Below, one piece after another: positions 12,936-18,205 of a stretch of DNA of 18,205 nucleotides. The DNA is from Micrococcales bacterium. GTDB lineage: Bacteria; Actinomycetota; Actinomycetes; Actinomycetales; Cellulomonadaceae. Under the pieces are notes generated by a model that saw only the letters and a program-made list of their open reading frames with translations, did not search any database and was not told the origin of the DNA. The position numbers were made by a program, and so were the translations under genes. The DNA lies in assembly GCA_009783975.1 (NCBI GenBank), contig WRCL01000002.1:1-18205 (forward strand), given 5' to 3'. Within the stretch, counting starts at the first letter, position 1. The number at the start of each line of letters is the position of its first letter.

Positions 12936-14429
12936 GCGACGGACCGCTGCGCGCAACGCGTGGGTGAGCTCGCCCAGGTCGCGGCGCACACGTGGCACTG
13001 TGGTCGTCGCTGCGGCCGCGCACACACCTGCGAGCGCGCCGACGAGCACCTGCACCCACGACGCGGTGCCGCCCAAGGCCCACACCGCGCCTGTCGTGGC
13101 GAGCCCAGCACAGGTGCCCACCGCGAGGATCCGCCCCGCCCCGCCGTACAGCGCACGGGTGGGCACGGCGGTGATCCGTGACAGCCACCACAACGACAAG
13201 GGCCACTCCAACGTCGCGGCCAGGGCGTAGCCACCGGCGACCCCGGCGATCCCCCACGTCGACCCGGCGAGCACCAAGCTGATCTTCAGCACTGATGTCA
13301 CCGTCGTGTACGCCATGAGCTGGCGGGTCAGGCCCCGGGCCAGGTACACCCAGTACCCCACGTACGCCATGGTCTGCATCGCCCCGGCGACGGCCAGGAA
13401 ACGCAGCACCGGTGGCACCGCTGACCACTGCCCACCGAGCATGACGTCGACCAAGGGGTATGCGGTGCCCACGACGATCCCCAGCCCGACGGCCACCGGG
13501 TACCCCAAGACGAGCTGTCCGGTGCGCACGATCCGGTCGAACTGCGCGCTGAGCCCCGCCCGCGACAGCACCGGCAGCGCCACGGTCGTGCTCGGGGTGC
13601 GCACCTGGTTCAGGGGGTTCATGAGCAGCTGGAACGCCCGGTTGTAGCTGCCGGTCGGGGCTGCGCCGAAGCGCCTACCGATGATGAACGCGTCGACGTT
13701 GTTCGCGACGTACCCGATGAGCTGGGAGCCGAGCAAGAACACCCCGAAGGTGTAGAACTGGCGCATCTGCTCCCCGCGCAGCCACCGCGGTGCTGGCAGC
13801 CACCGGCCGACGACGACGCACGCGACCAAGGCGACGGTCGCGGCCGTCAGCTGTTGGGCGACCAGCGCCCAGTACCCGGCACCGGCGAGCGCTGCGACGA
13901 CCGCGACGACCAGCGCCAGGGCCGGTGCGAGCACGTCGATCGCCGCGACAGCGGCGAAACGCATCGCACGCAGCAAGCTTGCCCGGTACTGGGTCATCAT
14001 CGCGTTGATGACGAACGTCGCCGCGAGCACCCGGGTGATCGCGGTGAGCTTGGGCTGGTCGTACACAGCGGCGACCGCGGGTGCCCCGGCAAGCACGACG
14101 ACGGCGAACAGCACGCCGATGGCGGTGTTGGACCAGAACAGGTTCGAACGCTGGCGCACCGACAGCTGGGGGGCCTGGATCGCTGCTGAGCTGAGCCCGA
14201 AGTCGCGCAACAGCTCGCCAACCCCGATCACCGCGAGGACCATCGCGATGAGCCCGTACTGCGCCGGTGTGAGCAACCGCCCAAGGACCGCGACGGTGAC
14301 CAGCTGCAGGGCGATCCGGGTCACCAGCCCCGCGCCGGTCGACGCCGCCCCGCGCGCCGCTTTGCGCCCGAGCCCCTCGGGCTGCACATCACCAGGGCGA
14401 AGGTCGGGGGATCCAGGCTCAGGGCTCAC
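12933..14429 (-). CDS. MOP-superfamily polysaccharide flippase (Wzx-like)
   Basis: This 498-residue membrane protein should flip the completed lipid-linked repeat unit across the membrane. Twelve to fourteen hydrophobic helices are spread over residues 25-480. The N-terminal RIALQLVTVAVLGRLLTP and YGLIAMVLAVIGVGELLRDFGLSSA are typical of the polysaccharide synthase/export family that includes WzxC and TuaB (key motifs LGRLLTP and RDFGLSSA). NVDAFIIGRRFG at about 240 is the second-half motif. The GTG at 14429 was chosen because upstream frames are not family-like; no ribosome site is clear, and GTG 14387 is possible. It is the only minus-strand gene in the glycan locus and is divergent from the 14597 gene, so it is transcribed separately. 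Confidence 0.9.
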   Translation of the reverse strand: MSPEPGSPDLRPGDVQPEGLGRKAARGAASTGAGLVTRIALQLVTVAVLGRLLTPAQYGLIAMVLAVIGVGELLRDFGLSSAAIQAPQLSVRQRSNLFWSNTAIGVLFAVVVLAGAPAVAAVYDQPKLTAITRVLAATFVINAMMTQYRASLLRAMRFAAVAAIDVLAPALALVVAVVAALAGAGYWALVAQQLTAATVALVACVVVGRWLPAPRWLRGEQMRQFYTFGVFLLGSQLIGYVANNVDAFIIGRRFGAAPTGSYNRAFQLLMNPLNQVRTPSTTVALPVLSRAGLSAQFDRIVRTGQLVLGYPVAVGLGIVVGTAYPLVDVMLGGQWSAVPPVLRFLAVAGAMQTMAYVGYWVYLARGLTRQLMAYTTVTSVLKISLVLAGSTWGIAGVAGGYALAATLEWPLSLWWLSRITAVPTRALYGGAGRILAVGTCAGLATTGAVWALGGTASWVQVLVGALAGVCAAAATTTVPRVRRDLGELTHALRAAVRR

Positions 14430-14467
14430 CGGTCGCCTACGGTGGTCGCGGGGCACACCATGGCGCG

Positions 14468-14473
14468 AGTGTA
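14468..14473 (-). promoter_or_regulatory. Candidate -10 box of the flippase gene
   Basis: On the minus strand TACACT matches TANNNT. Transcription would begin near 14462, about 33 bases before the GTG at 14429. No clear -35 box is present. The same hexamer occurs on the plus strand at 14553-14558, facing the other way. Confidence 0.4.
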
Positions 14474-14552
14474 TCGGGACCGGCTGCCCCTGGCCGATGA
14501 GCAGATCGAGGGCAATGCCGGCGATATGGACGGGCAGGCCCCGTGCAGTCCC

Positions 14553-14558
14553 TACACT
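14553..14558 (+). promoter_or_regulatory. Candidate -10 box of the 14597 gene
   Basis: TACACT matches TANNNT and is followed about 23 bases later by the ribosome site AGAGAGG and then the GTG at 14597. TGGACG at 14527-14532 is the only -35-like hexamer and is 20 bases away, which is long. Confidence 0.4.
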
Positions 14559-14596
14559 GGCGAGATTGGGTCTGCGCGTCAGAGAGGACGAACCCT

Positions 14597-15220
14597 GTGA
14601 CAAGCTTGTTGGACCGCTGGCCGTACCGCCGCCCGGTCTTGTGGGCCGTGCTCGGCGCGCTCGCGCTGGCCATCGTCGGCGTCGCCGTGGTCGCCATGGC
14701 TGGGGGCACGTCTCCGGTGGCCTCGTCGTCGCCGACACCCACTGACGGTGACGACAAGGCGTTGCCGACCCCGATCCCGGTGCAGACCGTCGAACCTGGG
14801 CCTTCGCCGTCGGAGCCCGTGCCTGTGCCGCCGGTCGACGACGACCTCATCTCCGGTGCCGTGGAGGCCACCGACGGGTCGCTGACGGTGCGCCTGGTGT
14901 CGCTACGGCCGATCACGATCACTGCGTGGGCGCCGCGCGAGGTCGGCGGGCCAGGTCTGGCGGTGACGATCGTCGTGACGAACGGCTCGAGCGAGGAGGT
15001 GGACCTGGCGATGGACGTCGCCGTGCACACCACCACCCGCACCGGGGTGTCAGCCGACCTCGACGGGCACAACTCACCGTTCGAGACCGAGACTTTGGCG
15101 CCTGGGCAGTCGGCCGAGCGCACGATCGCCTTCGCGTGCCCGAACGCCGCGGGCACACCTGTGGCGGTCATGGTGTTCTGGGGCCCGAGCGTCTTCTCCC
15201 TCCAGGCCACCGTGCGCTGA
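14597..15220 (+). CDS. Membrane-anchored protein of unknown function with a beta-sandwich-like domain
   Basis: I do not recognise this 207-residue protein. One membrane helix lies at about 14-36 (LWAVLGALALAIVGVAVVAM) after a short basic cytoplasmic end. A Pro/Ser/Thr/Glu linker follows to about 85. Residues 90-207 form an outer domain rich in alternating hydrophobic residues, for example LAVTIVVTNGSSEEVDL and APGQSAERTIAFACP, resembling the Ig-like DUF4352 fold found in many actinobacterial surface proteins. A single cysteine is in the domain. The GTG at 14597 has AGAGAGG 9 bases upstream. It sits between flippase and polymerase genes, so it could act in polymer export or attachment, but this rests on position only. 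Confidence 0.75.
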   Translation: MTSLLDRWPYRRPVLWAVLGALALAIVGVAVVAMAGGTSPVASSSPTPTDGDDKALPTPIPVQTVEPGPSPSEPVPVPPVDDDLISGAVEATDGSLTVRLVSLRPITITAWAPREVGGPGLAVTIVVTNGSSEEVDLAMDVAVHTTTRTGVSADLDGHNSPFETETLAPGQSAERTIAFACPNAAGTPVAVMVFWGPSVFSLQATVR

Positions 15221-15236
15221 GCCGAGGAGCAGGCCT

Positions 15237-15256
15237 GACGGGTGAAATACCCGGTC
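15237..15256 (+). other. Hairpin between the 14597 gene and the polymerase gene
   Basis: GACGGGT (15237-15243) pairs with ACCCGGTC (15249-15256) with one bulged G around the loop GAAAT. It follows the upstream stop by 16 bases, as a terminator would, but has no U-tract. A -10 box for the next gene lies shortly downstream, consistent with a transcript boundary here. Confidence 0.3.
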
Positions 15257-15274
15257 GGGCTGTCGCTGCTCAGG

Positions 15275-15280
15275 TACTCT
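15275..15280 (+). promoter_or_regulatory. Candidate -10 box of the polymerase gene
   Basis: TACTCT matches TANNNT, the same hexamer seen before the marR-family gene. It leaves a leader of about 50 bases before the ATG at 15336. An out-of-frame ATG at 15287 lies near the expected transcript start. No clear -35 box is seen. Confidence 0.4.
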
Positions 15281-15335
15281 CCAGGCATGGTGCTCTGGGA
15301 GCACAAAGGGCACCACGTGCCAGGAAGGCAGCCTC

Positions 15336-16757
15336 ATGCCGGGAATGTCGGTGAGCAGCCTGGTGCTCATGTTGTTGATGCTCGCCGTCGGCGGCTGGGG
15401 CGTCGTCATCTCCCGCCGCTGGCCCGCGCTCGCCGTCTTCGGGTACCTCGCGGCGCTGATGTTCGTCCCGGCGTGGGTCATGCTGCCGCTGGGGCAGCTG
15501 CCACGGATGGCGCTGCTGATCGTCTTGGGCCTGGGCCTGGTCGCGGGGCTGTTCGGGCTGGACGCTGTGCGGCCGGTGATCTTCGACGTCGTGCTGCTCA
15601 CCTTCGTCGCGGCGATCATCGTCGTGGGGATCGTCGGTCTGGTCACCGCGAACACCATGTACCAGATGATCATGTGGTGGACGCTGCCCTACCTCGTGGG
15701 CCGCACCCTGGCGGCGCGCACGTCGGTCGCGTTGGTGTATGACACCGTCGCCGTGCTCATCGGGGTGGTCGCCCTGCTTGCCATCTTCGAGGCGGCGACC
15801 AACCACAACTACTTCGTCGAGTGGTTCGCCTCGGGCAGCCACTGGGAACGCCTGCAGTACCGCGGGGGCAGGGTGCGGGTCGAAGGTGCTTTTGGGCACT
15901 CGATCGCTCTGGGTGCGGTGCTGGGTATGTCGGTGCCGATGGTGTGGGCCAGCCGGTGGCGTGCGTGGTTCCGCGTCGTCGTGCTTGCCGCGATCGGCGT
16001 TGCGGCGATGCTCACCTACAGCCGGATCGGCATGCTCACCACGATGCTCGCGCTGGCTGCGTCGTTCGTCTTGTTGCGCAAGGCGATGCCGGCGCGGGTG
16101 CGTTGGACGATCCTCGGCGCTGGCGGGGTCGTCGCGGCGGTGCTCGTCCCGACGGTGATCCGGGTGTTCGACGACGGGGCTGCCGAGGCGGGCAAGAGTG
16201 CCGACTACCGTGTGTTCCTGCTCAGCCTCGTGCCCAAGCTTGCGGTGTTCGGCCAGGCGACGTCCCCGGACGTCAGCATCGCGTCGGTCGACAACGAGTT
16301 CGTGCTGTCCGGGATCCGCCTGGGGCTGTTGCCGTTGGTCGTGCTGTTGGTGTTCGCCGCTGTGGGGGTGGTCGTGGCCATACGCCGGCCGAACCCTGGC
16401 CTCATCGCGATGGTGGCGGTCTTGCCTGGTCTGACGTCGGTCGCGTTCATCACCCAGTTCACGGCGTTCTTCTGGTTCTCGGTCGGCCTGGGGGTCAGCC
16501 ACCTCGCGGCGCGGGCACCGGCCCTGCACCCGCCTGCGGCCGGCGACCGCGGTCCCGACGACGGTGACGGGCCTGGTGACGGACCTCATGGGTGTGATGA
16601 CGAACCGGGTCTGTACGAACCGGCCTTGCAGCCCGAAGACGACTGGCCTGGGCCGTTGGCCGGCGATGACGAGGACTTCGACGACGACGGTTGGCAGCAG
16701 TACGAGCCTGACCAGTGGGTGCGCGGCATCCCTCAGGTGGGTGAGCCGTATGGGTGA
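15336..16757 (+). CDS. O-antigen ligase/polymerase-like membrane protein (Wzy-like)
   Basis: This 473-residue protein has about ten to twelve membrane helices over residues 5-390 and probably joins repeat units outside the cell. The large loop and following helices carry the O-antigen-ligase pattern: RGGRVRVEGAFGHSIALG with His188, then TYSRIGML with Arg230. From about residue 400 to the end is an unusual hydrophilic tail with about 22 Asp/Glu and only two Arg and no Lys, several Gly-Pro steps and one Cys. ATG 15336 has AGGAAGG 7 bases upstream. In a Wzx/Wzy locus a polymerase role is likelier than ligase, since these families look alike. The Wzz/BY-kinase gene follows after 55 bases. Confidence 0.85.
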   Translation: MPGMSVSSLVLMLLMLAVGGWGVVISRRWPALAVFGYLAALMFVPAWVMLPLGQLPRMALLIVLGLGLVAGLFGLDAVRPVIFDVVLLTFVAAIIVVGIVGLVTANTMYQMIMWWTLPYLVGRTLAARTSVALVYDTVAVLIGVVALLAIFEAATNHNYFVEWFASGSHWERLQYRGGRVRVEGAFGHSIALGAVLGMSVPMVWASRWRAWFRVVVLAAIGVAAMLTYSRIGMLTTMLALAASFVLLRKAMPARVRWTILGAGGVVAAVLVPTVIRVFDDGAAEAGKSADYRVFLLSLVPKLAVFGQATSPDVSIASVDNEFVLSGIRLGLLPLVVLLVFAAVGVVVAIRRPNPGLIAMVAVLPGLTSVAFITQFTAFFWFSVGLGVSHLAARAPALHPPAAGDRGPDDGDGPGDGPHGCDDEPGLYEPALQPEDDWPGPLAGDDEDFDDDGWQQYEPDQWVRGIPQVGEPYG

Positions 16758-16759
16758 CT

Positions 16760-16790
16760 TTGTGTCCGGGCGCTGACGCCATGGGACAAT
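16760..16790 (+). promoter_or_regulatory. Candidate promoter of the Wzz/BY-kinase gene
   Basis: TTGTGT (16760-16765) and GACAAT (16785-16790) are 19 bases apart, slightly long but acceptable. The transcript would begin near 16797 and reach AGGAG (16804-16808) and the ATG at 16813. It may supplement read-through from the polymerase gene, which ends 55 bases earlier. Confidence 0.4.
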
Positions 16791-16812
16791 CGCGAACGAA
16801 GACAGGAGACGT

Positions 16813-18205
16813 ATGTCGGTCCGCAACTACTTGACCTCCATCCGCAAACGGTGGGGGTGGGTGATCATGCCGCTGATCTTGGTCACCGTGGCTGTTGGTC
16901 TGGTCTCGATGCGTGAGGCGAAGGTCTACACCGCGACTGCTGTGCTCTTCGTGTCGATGAACACCGGGCGCACCGCGACGGACCTCGCCCAGGGGTCGCA
17001 GTTCACCCAGAGCCAGATGGCTTCGTTCCAGGCGCTCGCGACGATGCCGACCCAGCTCGAACCGGTCGTCGAAGAGCTCGGGCTCACCGACGTCACACCG
17101 AACCAGCTGGCAAGGTACATCCACGTCAGCGCCCCCAGCGGCAAGGTCCTGCTGTACATCCACGCTGACGCCGGCAACCCCGACACCGCCCAACGCCTGG
17201 CGAACGCTGTGGCCGACCAGCTGGCTGTCACGATCGAAGAGCTGTCACCTGAGGCCACCGAAGGCGGCCCGACGATGGTCGCGCGGGTCGTGGACCGGGC
17301 CAGGGCGCCGCAGCACCCCAGCGCACCAGACACCCGGCGCAACGTCGCTGCTGGTGCGTTCGCCGGGCTTCTGCTCGGCCTGCTCGGCGCAGTGCTGCGC
17401 GACGTGCTCGACACCCGTGTGCGCACCGACCGCGACCTGGAGATGGCTGTTGACGTCCCCCTGTTCGGCTCGGTGGTCGGCAGCGGGGTCAAACGTAAAG
17501 GCTCGCAGGCCAGGGTGTTGCGGATCGACGGACCACAGTCCGAAGACATCCGCCGGATCCGGGCGAACCTGCAGATGGCCGGACGTGTCGACGAGTGCCA
17601 GACCTTCGTGTTCTCCTCGGCGTTGCCTGGGGAGGGCAAGTCGTTCTGCGCGACCCACATCGCCTCGGCGTTCGCCGCGGCCGGGTCGCGTGTGCTGCTC
17701 ATCGACGGGGACCTGCGCCGTCCGACGGTGGCCAAGTACCTGGGCCTGGCTGGGCACGCCGGGCTCACCGAGGTGCTGCTGGGCCGGGCGCGGTTCTCCG
17801 AGCTGTGCCAGCAGTACGCGCCGAACCTCGCGGTCCTCACCTCCGGGGCGGTCCCCCCGAACCCCGCCGAGCTGTTGTCGTCACGGGCGTTCGAAGACCT
17901 CATCGCCATGGTGAGCCAGCACTTCGAGGTTGTCGTCGTCGACTCCCCGCCGTTGCTGCCTGTGGCCGACACGGTCGCGATCTCGCGGGTCGCCACAGGT
18001 GTCGTCCTCGTCGTCGACGTGACCAAGACCCGCCGGGCCCAGGTCGCCCAGTCGGTGGCCAGCATCCGCCTCGGTGGTGGCCGGGTCATCGGTGCGGTGC
18101 TCAACCGCACGAAGACCGGCGCTGTGGGCGCATCGGCGTACGGCAGCTACAGCTCGCGTTCGCCGGTCGAGGACACGGTCCGACGTGCGCCACGGCCTGA
18201 CGCGG
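16813..18205 (+). CDS. Wzz-like chain-length determinant fused to a BY-kinase (partial at right edge)
   Basis: This protein runs off the window after 464 residues without a stop. Membrane helices at about 16-32 and 180-195 enclose a short outer Wzz-type domain, with the usual Pro-rich PQHPSAPDTRR before the second helix. The cytoplasmic ATPase domain has Walker A SALPGEGKS (269-277, Lys276), Walker A-prime LLIDGDLRRP with Asp298 and Asp300, and Walker B VVVVDSPPL with Asp377. Such kinases autophosphorylate a C-terminal tyrosine cluster and control polymer length together with Wzy. Only Tyr443 and Tyr446 are visible near the end, so the cluster may lie beyond the window. The fused form is usual in actinobacteria. 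ATG 16813 has AGGAG 4 bases upstream. Confidence 0.92.
   Translation, partial: MSVRNYLTSIRKRWGWVIMPLILVTVAVGLVSMREAKVYTATAVLFVSMNTGRTATDLAQGSQFTQSQMASFQALATMPTQLEPVVEELGLTDVTPNQLARYIHVSAPSGKVLLYIHADAGNPDTAQRLANAVADQLAVTIEELSPEATEGGPTMVARVVDRARAPQHPSAPDTRRNVAAGAFAGLLLGLLGAVLRDVLDTRVRTDRDLEMAVDVPLFGSVVGSGVKRKGSQARVLRIDGPQSEDIRRIRANLQMAGRVDECQTFVFSSALPGEGKSFCATHIASAFAAAGSRVLLIDGDLRRPTVAKYLGLAGHAGLTEVLLGRARFSELCQQYAPNLAVLTSGAVPPNPAELLSSRAFEDLIAMVSQHFEVVVVDSPPLLPVADTVAISRVATGVVLVVDVTKTRRAQVAQSVASIRLGGGRVIGAVLNRTKTGAVGASAYGSYSSRSPVEDTVRRAPRPDA

Noticed and set aside
12190..13428. Minus-strand open frame overlapping the GT2 gene and the end of the flippase
   Set aside because: It is read in a different frame from the flippase and has Arg/Pro/Ser-rich shadow composition without membrane helices or family motifs.
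15270..16826. Minus-strand open frame opposite the polymerase gene
   Set aside because: It is His/Arg/Asp-rich antisense text, while the plus strand encodes regular membrane helices and O-antigen-ligase motifs.

Overview
The window is GC-rich DNA with strong G/C preference at third codon positions, many GTG starts and TANNNT-type -10 boxes, some of them directly in front of GTG codons. With the gene order tRNA-Gln / glmU / prs / rplY(ctc) / pth, this points to an actinobacterium, probably of the Micrococcales (for example near Cellulomonas); genus cannot be fixed from the sequence alone.

Region 1 (1-972): a possible C-terminal end of a gene running in from the left, a large palindrome, a tRNA-Gln(TTG) on the minus strand, and a TetR-family regulator. 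Region 2 (975-5755): housekeeping genes. A MarR-family regulator is divergent from glmU; glmU and prs overlap by ATGA; a 430-base gap full of repeats follows; then rplY and pth. They make UDP-GlcNAc (cell wall and glycan precursor), PRPP, ribosomal protein bL25/Ctc and peptidyl-tRNA hydrolase.

Region 3 (5858-18205, runs off the right edge): a Wzx/Wzy-type surface polysaccharide locus. A polyprenyl-phosphate sugar-1-phosphate transferase starts the lipid-linked repeat unit on the membrane. A DUF1972-type GT4 glycosyltransferase, a second GT4 and a GT2 extend it. A MOP-family flippase (the only minus-strand gene here) exports it, an O-antigen ligase/polymerase-like protein polymerises it, and a Wzz-like protein fused to a bacterial tyrosine-kinase (BY-kinase) domain regulates chain length. 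Less usual members are a CDP-alcohol phosphatidyltransferase and an exported right-handed beta-helix protein, both translationally coupled to the first GT4, and an unrecognised membrane-anchored beta-sandwich-like protein.

The points most worth following up are the coupled GT4 / CDP-alcohol transferase / beta-helix trio, three intergenic repeat structures (beside tRNA-Gln and between prs and rplY), a perfect palindrome containing both stop codons of two convergent genes, and the long acidic tail on the polymerase. I saw no transposase, integrase, phage gene or CRISPR array.
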